This document shows, in pieces, positions 31,738 through 39,214 of a stretch of 39,527 bases of DNA (its first letter is position 1; each line of letters begins with the position of its first letter). Made by a program: the position numbers and the translations under genes. Below the pieces are notes generated by a model. The model saw nothing but the letters and a program-made list of their open reading frames with translations. It was not told the origin of the DNA and did no database searches. Source of the DNA: a virus; IMG/VR virus record IMGVR_UViG_3300025828_003715, positions 1 to 39,527 of that record; one strand, given 5' to 3'.

Positions 31738-33240
31738 CTATAGTGCAGATTCGCTAGGAACTCTTGATGCAGGAGCTTCAATATTATCAGTACCCTGCAC
31801 AGTGCCAGCAGGAACAAACCCGCCAACCTCAGGACTAAACTCAGCAACATCCTGACTAAACGCAGCAGACCTCTGCGCATCCAATGATTCACCAACACCT
31901 GCACCGGGAGCACCGCCGCCAGGAGCAATACTGGTCGGAACTGCACCGCCCTCAGCCGCCGCTGCTTCCTCCTGCTCAGCAGCAATCTCCTCCTGCGTTT
32001 TCTCAGTATTCGCAATCGGCGTCTGATTCGGGTTAGCCAACAACGAATCAGCAATATCGCCATCAACACGCTTACGGCTCACCGCTTGACGATACTCATT
32101 AACACTAATTAGACCTTGCTGGAACTCTGACAAATAGTGCATCGCCCGCTCCTGACTAGCTAAAACCAGCGTGGGAACATTACCGGTATCGAAATCAATG
32201 TAGTAAGTAGGATCAATCTTGTCGAACGATCGTGCAATCAAGTCCAAGTGCGGAGACATGGTTTCCATCCAGAAAACCTTCCCCTCTTCAGAAGCGTTAG
32301 CGAAAGTACGGTTAGAAGAGTTGCCGATAATCGACTCAGGTACACCAAATGCTGCCAAAATCTCTTCTTTGGTGATTGTTCGCATCTGGATATACGCAGC
32401 ATCACGAGGACTGGCTGCAGTATCAACGAAATCTGCACCATCATCGGCGGAAATTACACCTACAGCGCCTGCTCTACCGATATTGCCACGGAAACGGGAA
32501 CGTAACTCCTCTTTATCCTCGTCAGCGATCTCGCTGCGTAGAACAAGTAGACCGCCGGGACGACCGTCGTTAATCAAGAAGTTCCTGTTGTAGATTTTAG
32601 CCAAACTTTCGACTTCGATAGCAACCCCAGAAGCTTCCATTGGGGTCATCGACAAGTAAGGATCCAAAGGATGCGGACGGCGAATCCAGATGACATTCTC
32701 TGGACGCAACGTACGCTTCTCATGTGCACTAATCTTGACTTCAAAACCCTTCACAAACTTCTGAACATCAGGAATAGGTGACGTATTCTGAGGCGGCAAA
32801 AGGTGAAGCGCAATGGGTACACCACCTCTACCTCGTACAACCTCAACAAAAACACCACGACTACTCATGAGAAGCTGAGCAGACAAACGATACCTAAACG
32901 CAAACGCATTCTCGCCCTGGTTGGCAGTGTTATTGAAGATTTTCAACAAATCAGCGTCTTGGACAATCTCACCAAAGGGATTGTTGTCTTTGCGTAAAAT
33001 CATGGGAAGGCGTGCTTGGTTTGAAGCGATCACATCAATGCTTCTAAACACCCAAGTGACCTTAGCGACGCCCTCTTTATAAGCCTTAACAATGTCCCAC
33101 CCATCATGATAACCACGATTATCCGCCAAAGAAGGGCTGTACGAAACTGGGGCGCCAACAGAAATAGGAGCAGCTTTCTGCTCCTCTGGCCCTACAGCAA
33201 TGTTGCGAAGTGATTTGTTAGATGTGGAATTCCATGCCAT
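31738..33240 (-). CDS. Portal protein (HK97 type)
   Basis: Dodecameric DNA gate at the head vertex. The protein (500 aa) shows the HK97/SPP1-like portal pattern: VTWVFRSIDVIASNQARLPM, then LSAQLLMSSRGVFVEVVRGR, IALHLLPPQNTSPIPD, VIWIRRPHPLDPYLSMTP, YNRNFLINDGRPGGLLVL, and TKEEILAAFGVPESIIGNSS with FWMETMSPHLD. The C-terminal 100 residues are Ala/Pro/Gly/Glu-rich and disordered. Its ATG overlaps the stop of the 52-residue membrane-protein gene (TAATG). Order portal, protease, capsid on the minus strand is normal, but the terminase is on the opposite strand. Confidence 0.94.
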   Translation of the reverse strand: MAWNSTSNKSLRNIAVGPEEQKAAPISVGAPVSYSPSLADNRGYHDGWDIVKAYKEGVAKVTWVFRSIDVIASNQARLPMILRKDNNPFGEIVQDADLLKIFNNTANQGENAFAFRYRLSAQLLMSSRGVFVEVVRGRGGVPIALHLLPPQNTSPIPDVQKFVKGFEVKISAHEKRTLRPENVIWIRRPHPLDPYLSMTPMEASGVAIEVESLAKIYNRNFLINDGRPGGLLVLRSEIADEDKEELRSRFRGNIGRAGAVGVISADDGADFVDTAASPRDAAYIQMRTITKEEILAAFGVPESIIGNSSNRTFANASEEGKVFWMETMSPHLDLIARSFDKIDPTYYIDFDTGNVPTLVLASQERAMHYLSEFQQGLISVNEYRQAVSRKRVDGDIADSLLANPNQTPIANTEKTQEEIAAEQEEAAAAEGGAVPTSIAPGGGAPGAGVGESLDAQRSAAFSQDVAEFSPEVGGFVPAGTVQGTDNIEAPASRVPSESAL

Positions 33241-33398
33241 TATTCAGCCCCTAAGAGATACCCATAAATACCGCACGCAAGGCCAGCACTTGCCAAACCC
33301 CACCCTAAACTTAGTATACTAAGACCAAGCCCAATTAGAATCACAGAAAAACACATAAGTAGATGGGCGCACGTTGATCGGCTAAAAAAATTCATCAT
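33240..33398 (-). CDS. Small hydrophobic membrane protein overlapping the portal start
   Basis: A 52-codon frame that is easy to miss: MMNFFSRSTCAHLLMCFSVI, then LIGLGLSILSLGWGLASAGL and ACGIYGYLLGAE. Residues 12-50 form one long or two short glycine-rich transmembrane helices. The stop TAA shares a base with the portal ATG (TAATG, 33238-33242), which indicates translational coupling. Two tandem ATG codons could start it; no Shine-Dalgarno is evident. A TTGAAT-17-TAAAGT pair ends 6 nt before the first ATG, so a leaderless start is possible. It could be a holin-like or membrane-anchoring peptide, or only a leader that carries ribosomes to the portal. Confidence 0.6.
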   Translation of the reverse strand: MMNFFSRSTCAHLLMCFSVILIGLGLSILSLGWGLASAGLACGIYGYLLGAE

Positions 33399-33399
33399 G

Positions 33400-33433
33400 T
33401 TTATACTTTACAGCTAAATAGTCAAGGATTCAA
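33400..33433 (-). promoter_or_regulatory. Candidate promoter for the small-membrane-protein and portal transcript
   Basis: Minus strand: TTGAAT (33428-33433), 17 nt, TAAAGT (33405-33410), 6 nt, ATG at 33398. An alternative is TTGACT (33420-33425) with TATAAA (33400-33405), spacing 14. This lies in the divergent gap between portal and terminase, where transcription must split in two directions. Confidence 0.5.
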
Positions 33434-33439
33434 GCAGAT

Positions 33440-34756
33440 ATGTCTAACGAAGCTCCAGACTGGAACAAAATTCGGCAATACCTAGAACCAAAACGTTCCG
33501 AATATTGGATCGAAGAACCGTCGATGACACAAAAAGTCTTCCTAAAAAGCACTGCACAAGAAGTTCTCTTCGGTGGAGCCGCAGGCGGTGGAAAATCTAG
33601 TGCTCTAATCATGGCAGCCCTACAATACGTAGACGTACCCGGTTACAGCGCAATCCTGTTTAGGCGTACATACGCTGACCTTGCACTACCCGGCGCCCTC
33701 ATGGACCGCTTCAGAGACTGGACTATGCAATACGACGACGTTCACTGGAATGCCAACAGCTACACAGCAACTTTCCCTAGCGGTGCAAGAGTCACATTCG
33801 GTTACCTCAACAACGTCAACGACTACCTCAGATACAAGGGTTCGGAATTCCAATTCATCGGAATGGACGAGGTAACAGAAATTAGAGAATCTGACTACCG
33901 TTACATGTTCTCTCGTCTTCGTCGTCCAGCATCAGGACCGCTAGCTCAAGTACCGCTGAGAATGCGGGCAGCTACAAACCCTGCACCTAACTGGGTCAGA
34001 CAGCGATTCCTTGTTGAAGGAAAAAATCGTGGACGAATCTTTATTCCTTCGATGCTGACCGATAACCCTGGTATTGATCCGGCTTCTTACCGTGCAGTTT
34101 TGCAGGAGCTAGATCCTGTTGAAAGAAAACGTTTGGAGTTTGGTGACTGGTGGTCAACTGCTTTAGGATCACTTTTCAACCGTGAAAGTTTTGAGGTTAT
34201 CGACCATAACGAGATCCCATCATTCTCGAACGATACACAAATCGTCAGATTCTGGGACCTCGCTGGCTCAGAACCAACACAATCAAACCCGGACCCTGAC
34301 TGGACCGTTGGCTGTCTCGGAGCGTTTGACAATGGCGTGTTCTATATCTTGGATATCCGTAGAATTAGGGCGAAGGGCGATAAAGTTGAAAAGTTCATTA
34401 GAGCCACCGCTGCGGAAGATGGTCCCGAAATCCCGATCATGATGGAGCAAGAGCCAGGGTCTGCAGGTAAAAACCTTATTGACCAATACGCTAGATATGT
34501 GCTACCCGGCTATGACTTCAAAGGCCAACGCGCTACTGGTGATAAAGTCACCAGAGCCAAGCCACTTGCGGCAGCTGTAGCCAACGGAAATGTTCGCCTT
34601 ATGATGGCAGAGTGGAACACAGACTTTTTGGACGAAATCTCTTCGTTCCCGGAAGCACGAGTACACGACGATCAAGTTGACGCTGCAGTACACGCTTTCA
34701 ACTATTGTGCAGGACTTGGTATGGGGCGTCGCAAAAAGATTGAGATTATAATCTGA
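33440..34756 (+). CDS. terL: Terminase large subunit
   Basis: ATPase-nuclease motor that packages and cuts DNA. The protein (438 aa) shows Walker A GGAAGGGKS (residues 45-53, Lys52), Walker B FIGMDE (Asp143, Glu144), and an RNase H-like nuclease with Asp273 (RFWDLAGSEP) and a final acidic cluster Asp410, Asp411, Asp414 (HDDQVDAAVHAF). AAGG lies 11 nt before the ATG. It is the only convincing plus-strand gene in the window. It meets the DUF932-like gene tail to tail with no base between the two stops (34756 and 34757) and I see no terminator there, so read-through antisense RNA is likely. No small-terminase gene is visible next to it. Confidence 0.95.
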   Translation: MSNEAPDWNKIRQYLEPKRSEYWIEEPSMTQKVFLKSTAQEVLFGGAAGGGKSSALIMAALQYVDVPGYSAILFRRTYADLALPGALMDRFRDWTMQYDDVHWNANSYTATFPSGARVTFGYLNNVNDYLRYKGSEFQFIGMDEVTEIRESDYRYMFSRLRRPASGPLAQVPLRMRAATNPAPNWVRQRFLVEGKNRGRIFIPSMLTDNPGIDPASYRAVLQELDPVERKRLEFGDWWSTALGSLFNRESFEVIDHNEIPSFSNDTQIVRFWDLAGSEPTQSNPDPDWTVGCLGAFDNGVFYILDIRRIRAKGDKVEKFIRATAAEDGPEIPIMMEQEPGSAGKNLIDQYARYVLPGYDFKGQRATGDKVTRAKPLAAAVANGNVRLMMAEWNTDFLDEISSFPEARVHDDQVDAAVHAFNYCAGLGMGRRKKIEIII

Positions 34757-35698
34757 CTAAGCGTCTCTTACCGCATTAAAGACATTTACTTTAAGCCGAT
34801 GACTGAAGTTGTCTAACTCTAACGAGTGCTGTGCTGCTTCAATCGGTGGAATATCTCTGTGGAAATCTATGTATTCCGTAATAGCGTTATACGCCGCCCA
34901 CTTCGTTTCACCGAACCGGCCAAGATTATGAGGCTGACGGTAAATAGTATTGATCTTCTCGTGCACATCTTCAGCGTTGGAACGCTTCTTAGCAGAAGAA
35001 GCTCCTTGAGTGGACCAGAACTTTTCCATCACCTTGAACATTTTATCAGCAGACATGTGAGAAGATGTAAACTCGCTGATGATAAGGTCAAGCTTCTCCG
35101 ACCAAATCTGACGCATCGTGAGAGCTTCTGTCGCATCCATAGGATCAATCGTCTCATTCGGTGTGTGTCGCTTACGCAAACTAAAATCTGCATCAGCAGA
35201 AAAACGATAAACAGAATTTGTTTCAGCCCGAACATCTAGGTTGTAATAGCAAATAGGGATACTGCCATCGTGGGAAGTAATGACAACGATATAGTTATCT
35301 ACAGAATCCTCACCCATGGTAGACAGGATCTTTGTGCTACTATGCTTAACGGCCACGAAAAACTTACGACCTTCCTCAAGCACCCCGCAACTATGCAAAG
35401 AGGCTGCGCCGTTTGCTTTTGCCACGATATCTCTAGCTCTATCTAAAATGCTAGAGTTGGGTACAACCGAGTAACGTTCTTTCACGACCTCCCACATGAT
35501 GCGGTGAGTCTGATCCAAACTAACTCGGTTAATGATAAAGCGGTTAGGGAACGTGGCGATCTTGCCCATAACGTCGTCATGCATCAAGACCGGGCTTAGT
35601 GTAACAGTATAGTCGCCTTTGGACTTGAGTAAAATCTCGTTGTTCGATTGCTCAGACGAAATCCTAGTCCCAAGGTCAAGCCATGACTTATCGCTCAT
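34757..35698 (-). CDS. DUF932-like phage/plasmid protein
   Basis: Protein of 313 residues. It resembles the phage/plasmid-like DUF932 group: after the N-terminus come TVTLSPVLMHDDVMGKIATF, FIINRVSLDQTHRIMWEVVK, FVAVKHSSTKILSTMGEDSV-DNYIVVITSHDGS, and a C-terminal TKWAAYNAITEYIDFHRDIP, which is the characteristic (N)A-x-Y-A-x-x-x-x-D-H ending of the family (here ITEYIDFHR). These proteins occur in many phages and plasmids; function unproven, possibly replication or anti-defence. The ATG at 35698 is chosen because the extension to TTG 35740 only translates a duplicated copy of this gene's own first codons. Convergent with the terminase. Confidence 0.68.
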   Translation of the reverse strand: MSDKSWLDLGTRISSEQSNNEILLKSKGDYTVTLSPVLMHDDVMGKIATFPNRFIINRVSLDQTHRIMWEVVKERYSVVPNSSILDRARDIVAKANGAASLHSCGVLEEGRKFFVAVKHSSTKILSTMGEDSVDNYIVVITSHDGSIPICYYNLDVRAETNSVYRFSADADFSLRKRHTPNETIDPMDATEALTMRQIWSEKLDLIISEFTSSHMSADKMFKVMEKFWSTQGASSAKKRSNAEDVHEKINTIYRQPHNLGRFGETKWAAYNAITEYIDFHRDIPPIEAAQHSLELDNFSHRLKVNVFNAVRDA

Positions 35699-35771
35699 AT
35701 CCGGACCCCGGCTCAGACGAAATCCTAGTCCCAAGGTCAAGCCATGACTTATCGCTCATCCCCGGACCCCT
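35650..35771. repeat. 61-bp tandem duplication at the mazG/DUF932 boundary
   Basis: Copy one is 35650-35710, copy two 35711-35771. The first 49 bases are identical; the last 12 differ at three positions. The duplicated unit includes the ATG and first 16 codons of the DUF932-like gene. 61 is not a multiple of three, so the upstream copy is in another frame and encodes a short dead-end peptide that starts inside the mazG stop region. Confidence 0.93.
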
Positions 35772-36084
35772 GAATCACGTTCCGATCGTATCGGTCAAAA
35801 AGCTTTTCGATATTTTCTTTAGCAATGTCGTTGAGATCAATACCAAGCTCCCAGGCGAGCACGGCAGCATACCAAAGCACATCACCGATTTCTTTACTGA
35901 TAGCAGAGCGGAATACCGAATCAGTATAGTCCCCGTCACTGTCTCTAATGTGCTTCTTTACCTTGTCAGCAACTTCGCCTGCTTCGCTAGCGAGACCAAG
36001 AGTCAGGTACTCAACCGCTGATTCCTTCGGATAAATAGCGGTCGTCTTAGCACCAACCTGATACGCATTAAATTCCATTCCCAT
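35749..36084 (-). CDS. MazG-like nucleoside triphosphate pyrophosphohydrolase
   Basis: Hydrolyses NTPs or dNTPs to monophosphates, cleaning the nucleotide pool or lowering alarmone levels. Protein of 111 residues with the all-alpha NTP-PPase metal motif: Glu34-x2-Glu37 (LASEAGEVADKVKK) and Glu65-x2-Asp68 (KEIGDVLWYAAVLAWELG). Length and order match the phage MazG-like single-domain family. AGGAGA lies 5 nt before the ATG at 36084; the extension to 36099 is not needed. The last codons (GDER, then TAA) overlap the upstream copy of the tandem duplication. Sits between the ParB-like gene and the DUF932-like gene. Confidence 0.88.
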   Translation of the reverse strand: MGMEFNAYQVGAKTTAIYPKESAVEYLTLGLASEAGEVADKVKKHIRDSDGDYTDSVFRSAISKEIGDVLWYAAVLAWELGIDLNDIAKENIEKLFDRYDRNVIQGSGDER

Positions 36085-36095
36085 TTTATCTCCTG

Positions 36096-36623
36096 TCACA
36101 GCGACTCGGGATCGCCCGTCGGTCGCTCAATCTTAACGCTCTCTCCTGTTGCCGATTCAATCGGCACCCAGGCAGGCGAATACTTATGTGCTTTAATCTT
36201 ACGCATCTTGATTAAAGAACCTTCCATGAGCAACATAAACTCATCATCATCTAAGCCTAGCTGATCTTGGAAATCTTCACCATCAATATCGTTATCTAAA
36301 AACAACTCTCGCAAAAGCTCTGACAAGAACTTATTGACTACAACGCCACGGTTCCGGTTCAGGTTCACGTGGAGTATCGCTGCCTCAACATCATCCACGT
36401 CTACCTTTACAATAGGGACTTCTTCTAGCTCTAGAAGCTTAGCAATCTCCCAACGATGGAACCCATCAATGATACATGCAGTAGATGCTTGACATACAAT
36501 TGGTTGAAGTATGCCAAACTTTTCAACAGAGGTACGCAATCTATTGAAGTCCGGTGAAACAACATAGTTCACTGAACCCCAAAAAGAAGGCTGCAATTTA
36601 TTTGGAGAAACTGAAATGTACAT
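36096..36623 (-). CDS. ParB/Srx-fold nuclease-like protein (IbrB-like)
   Basis: Protein of 175 residues. The ParB-N domain spans about residues 8-90: FGILQPIVCQASTACIIDGF and HRWEIAKLLELEEVPIVKV give the GxHR motif of the ParB/sulfiredoxin superfamily, where the fold binds nucleotides and in some members cuts DNA. The rest (NRNRGVVVNKFLSELLRELF and a long acidic tail) is unrecognised. It follows the PAPS-reductase gene by 4 nt with no Shine-Dalgarno, so it is probably translated by reinitiation. ParB-like plus PAPS-reductase pairs are known as IbrB-IbrA in E. coli and occur in many mobile elements. Confidence 0.82.
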   Translation of the reverse strand: MYISVSPNKLQPSFWGSVNYVVSPDFNRLRTSVEKFGILQPIVCQASTACIIDGFHRWEIAKLLELEEVPIVKVDVDDVEAAILHVNLNRNRGVVVNKFLSELLRELFLDNDIDGEDFQDQLGLDDDEFMLLMEGSLIKMRKIKAHKYSPAWVPIESATGESVKIERPTGDPESL

Positions 36624-36627
36624 TTAC

Positions 36628-37797
36628 TTAACTTAACCTAAAATCGTCGTGCAAGTCAAGGCTATCGGCATCAGCTATATCTTGATAGAGAGCCTGCATC
36701 CTCTTCTTGTGTGCAATCGTTTGCGGACCAACTGGGGAAGGGTTCCCCACAACGGAATTCAGAAGCAAGGTTCGAACTAGATGATCAATCGGATATGCAA
36801 AAGGGTCTTTCTTATGTGATGTTCTAAACTTATCTGCAAAAGAAAAAGCTAGACGCTTATAGTCGGCATCAATAAAATGCATTTCGATACATTCCTTAAC
36901 GCCATCCCACCCATCTGCAACAAAATCATCTATGAGCGCTTCTATATCGTACTCTCCCCAGAGCTGACGCTGAGTATCTATCTCAGGGAACGTTTCAACT
37001 AGCCGATCGTAAAACTCTGGCTCGGTCTTGATTACGTCAGTCAACCTTCTAGCTGCAGTAGAAAACAAGGGCGTACCAACTCGTTGATTTGCTCCACCCA
37101 ACATAGCGTAATCATAGTACTTGCAATAAGGAGCACCATGCTCTTCTGTGATAAACTTAAGAACATCATCAGAAGTCCAATCGTATAGAACTTTTGCAAA
37201 CCGTAGTGGAATTGACTTGGGTAAACCCTGAGGACGATTGATGTAATTTTCGTGAAGCTTCTGAGTAACAGATCGGTACCGGACCATTGACTCATTCGCC
37301 CTTACTCCGGTAATAAACGCAGTTCGGCCACGCTTGCCCTGCATTGTATACTCATCTATTCGTTTAGGGAGGGGTAGATTACCAGACAATCCAAAATGCT
37401 CGGCCCGAATAGAGTTTGGCGGAAAGTCCCGGACCAGCAAGCCACACTCTTCCCTAAACGCCGACCACAACAAAACTAGCTCACGGGTACCCATGGACCA
37501 AACTTCTTGCAGCTGAGGGAGACAGTACCATTCCATGTCAACCCAATCGTAGTTACTTACTTCAGTAACAAACTCTTCTGCTGCAGGAGAAATGATCTCT
37601 TCGTCACGGAAAATCGTTTTGACAGGTCCAAGCCCACGCTCTTCATGAACCTCTTTCGCAAGATACAGCGCAGCCGTACTGTCTTTACCGCCACTAAACT
37701 GAACGCAAACTGTATCAAAGATATCATAAACGTGACGAATTCGCTGCCTAGCAGCCTCTACACAATTTATATCCAAATACATTTGCTTACGAGGCAC
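36628..37797 (-). CDS. PAPS reductase/IbrA-like PP-loop protein
   Basis: Protein of 389 residues of the phosphoadenosine-phosphosulfate-reductase superfamily. The PP-loop is SGGKDST (35-41) in VCVQFSGGKDSTAALYLAKE, preceded by a typical helix. The middle contains TAFITGVRANESMVRYRSVT, the second conserved block (G-x-R-x-x-E-S-x-x-R), and KVLYDWTSDDVLKFITEEHG, PYCKYYDYAMLGG, as in the IbrA family. These enzymes adenylate a substrate and often handle sulfur, as DndC does in DNA phosphorothioation. The GTG at 37797 has GGAG 8 nt upstream. It is flanked on both sides by ParB-like genes in one operon. Substrate unknown; a role in nucleic-acid modification is inference. Confidence 0.88.
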   Translation of the reverse strand: MPRKQMYLDINCVEAARQRIRHVYDIFDTVCVQFSGGKDSTAALYLAKEVHEERGLGPVKTIFRDEEIISPAAEEFVTEVSNYDWVDMEWYCLPQLQEVWSMGTRELVLLWSAFREECGLLVRDFPPNSIRAEHFGLSGNLPLPKRIDEYTMQGKRGRTAFITGVRANESMVRYRSVTQKLHENYINRPQGLPKSIPLRFAKVLYDWTSDDVLKFITEEHGAPYCKYYDYAMLGGANQRVGTPLFSTAARRLTDVIKTEPEFYDRLVETFPEIDTQRQLWGEYDIEALIDDFVADGWDGVKECIEMHFIDADYKRLAFSFADKFRTSHKKDPFAYPIDHLVRTLLLNSVVGNPSPVGPQTIAHKKRMQALYQDIADADSLDLHDDFRLS

Positions 37798-37802
37798 GAG
37801 AC

Positions 37803-38585
37803 TTACTCCAGATGCTGGTCAAAGAAATCAAACAAAAGTTCTGTCGTTGTAGCGCCTTCGTACACAGGACTCTCCTTCAACTTGTGAAGAATGCGGTACC
37901 AGCCCGCCTGTTGATCGGTGTTCTCGAAAACAAGAGTAAACTGAATAGCGACGTTCTTGCTACCAGCCGCACCGACTGTGGTGCTTCCTTGAGTCACAAT
38001 CGTATCAGTGCTTACACCTTCAGGGTTGAACGTTTGAGTTGGGGCCTCATCTGTACTGTCACTCACGAAAGCAGGAACGTTGTTCTCTTCAGGAACCCTG
38101 TTTACCGTGATCTCTGGGGCAGTCCAACCGTCATTAGGCGCACTTGATACCTGCGAAGAAATTACATTGTTTTCAATCGTGGCAATCGAAAAATCGTCCC
38201 AACCAAGGGTGCTGTAAAAATCTTCGTCCAAGCTAACAGCATCCGATAGCAAGTCGATAAGAGCGCTTTCATCAGTCTCACCAAGCTCAGAAATCCTATT
38301 GTCTGCCAGCGAGAAAGCAAGAGCGTCTTCTGAATCTAAATCAACGATGGACACAGCAATTTCTTGCCAACCTAAACGCTTAGCAGCTTCTAACTGATGA
38401 TTGCCAGCGATAACTAAAAGTTTATCGCCATCCTCTACGGCCACAATGGGCTTCACTTGTCCAAACTTGTTGTAAGACGCCATGATTGCATCAACATTAC
38501 CACGACGTGCGTTAACCTCAAGAGGCTTCAGTAGCTCAATGTCTACAGCCAACGACTGAATATTTGAAGCGATGTTATGGATCAT
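37803..38585 (-). CDS. ParB/Srx-fold protein with C-terminal extension
   Basis: Protein of 260 residues. The N-terminal 110 residues are ParB-like: VDIELLKPLEVNARRGNVDA, FGQVKPIVAVEDGDKLLVIA, GNHQLEAAKRLGWQEIAVSI, then LADNRISELGETDESALIDL. The usual G-x-H-R is GNHQ here, so the invariant Arg is replaced by Gln. This layout is close to the ParB domains fused to, or adjacent to, phage DNA methyltransferases. The C-terminal 100 residues include a domain with VAIQFTLVFENTDQQAGWYR and LLFDFFDQHLE. The ATG at 38585 overlaps the methyltransferase stop as ATGA, so the extension to 38621 is rejected. Divergent from the second ParB-like gene in the operon, so not a simple duplication. Confidence 0.8.
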   Translation of the reverse strand: MIHNIASNIQSLAVDIELLKPLEVNARRGNVDAIMASYNKFGQVKPIVAVEDGDKLLVIAGNHQLEAAKRLGWQEIAVSIVDLDSEDALAFSLADNRISELGETDESALIDLLSDAVSLDEDFYSTLGWDDFSIATIENNVISSQVSSAPNDGWTAPEITVNRVPEENNVPAFVSDSTDEAPTQTFNPEGVSTDTIVTQGSTTVGAAGSKNVAIQFTLVFENTDQQAGWYRILHKLKESPVYEGATTTELLFDFFDQHLE

Positions 38586-39205
38586 GACGGCGCATACCCC
38601 ATAACTGCACATTGCCACCACCAGTACCCGACCGTAGGCCAGCGCATGTTTGTGCGTGAGTCATACCAATCATGTCGGTTGCCGGGTAGGTCCCGCTCAA
38701 TGTAAGGAGAGTAAACCTGTACATTCTCGAAGTGTGTATTCATGACCAGCTCTAAGCGATCTTCATAGCAATTCCAATGGTGCGCTGCTCCATCCCACCA
38801 CTCCGGCGGAGTCTTAGTAAGATATTGACCATCGTCGGACATGTGATAAATTTGCGAGTCAACATCCTGATGCTCCATCGTAGAAACAACCATGTCCCAA
38901 GGCTCTAGTTTCTCAGCCCACCGCTTAATACACTTATGAACATCAGGACCGACAGCAAGGACCGGGGCACCCGGCTTAGCGATGCGAACCATATCTGTCA
39001 AAAAGACACCCAGCTTCGGCCACGCAATATGCTCAAGCACATGGCCGAGATAGATCGCATCAAATGTGTCATCCTCAAACGGATACGGTTCATCCATCTT
39101 TACCAAAACATCAGGTGTTGTGGAATGATCTTCCCACACATCTGTGTTGACCCATCCGTCGATATAGTGGGTACCGCACCCCACATTGAGTAACTGCTTT
39201 TCCAT
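38582..39205 (-). CDS. SAM-dependent class I methyltransferase-like protein
   Basis: Protein of 207 residues. Motif I is LLNVGCGTHYIDGWVNTD (SAM-binding loop, followed by the acidic residue of motif II, Asp22), then FEDDTFDAIYLGHVLEHIAW (motif IV region) and DMVRIAKPGAPVLAVGPDVH. This is the methyltransferase type 11 fold. In phages such proteins methylate small molecules, lipids, sugars or nucleotides; a DNA methyltransferase target motif (DPPY or NPPY) is not present, so DNA is not the obvious substrate. A cysteine-free, tryptophan-rich C-terminus (WWDGAAHHWNCYEDRL, VGYWWWQCAVMGYAPS) is unusual. GGAGA lies 5 nt before the ATG. It heads the ParB-like/PAPS-reductase operon and overlaps the next gene. 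Confidence 0.83.
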   Translation of the reverse strand: MEKQLLNVGCGTHYIDGWVNTDVWEDHSTTPDVLVKMDEPYPFEDDTFDAIYLGHVLEHIAWPKLGVFLTDMVRIAKPGAPVLAVGPDVHKCIKRWAEKLEPWDMVVSTMEHQDVDSQIYHMSDDGQYLTKTPPEWWDGAAHHWNCYEDRLELVMNTHFENVQVYSPYIERDLPGNRHDWYDSRTNMRWPTVGYWWWQCAVMGYAPS

Positions 39206-39214
39206 AGTGTTCTC

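Noticed and set aside
34757-35740. Start of the DUF932-like protein at TTG 35740
   Set aside because: The added 14 residues come only from the out-of-frame tandem copy; the ATG at 35698 restores the original N-terminus.
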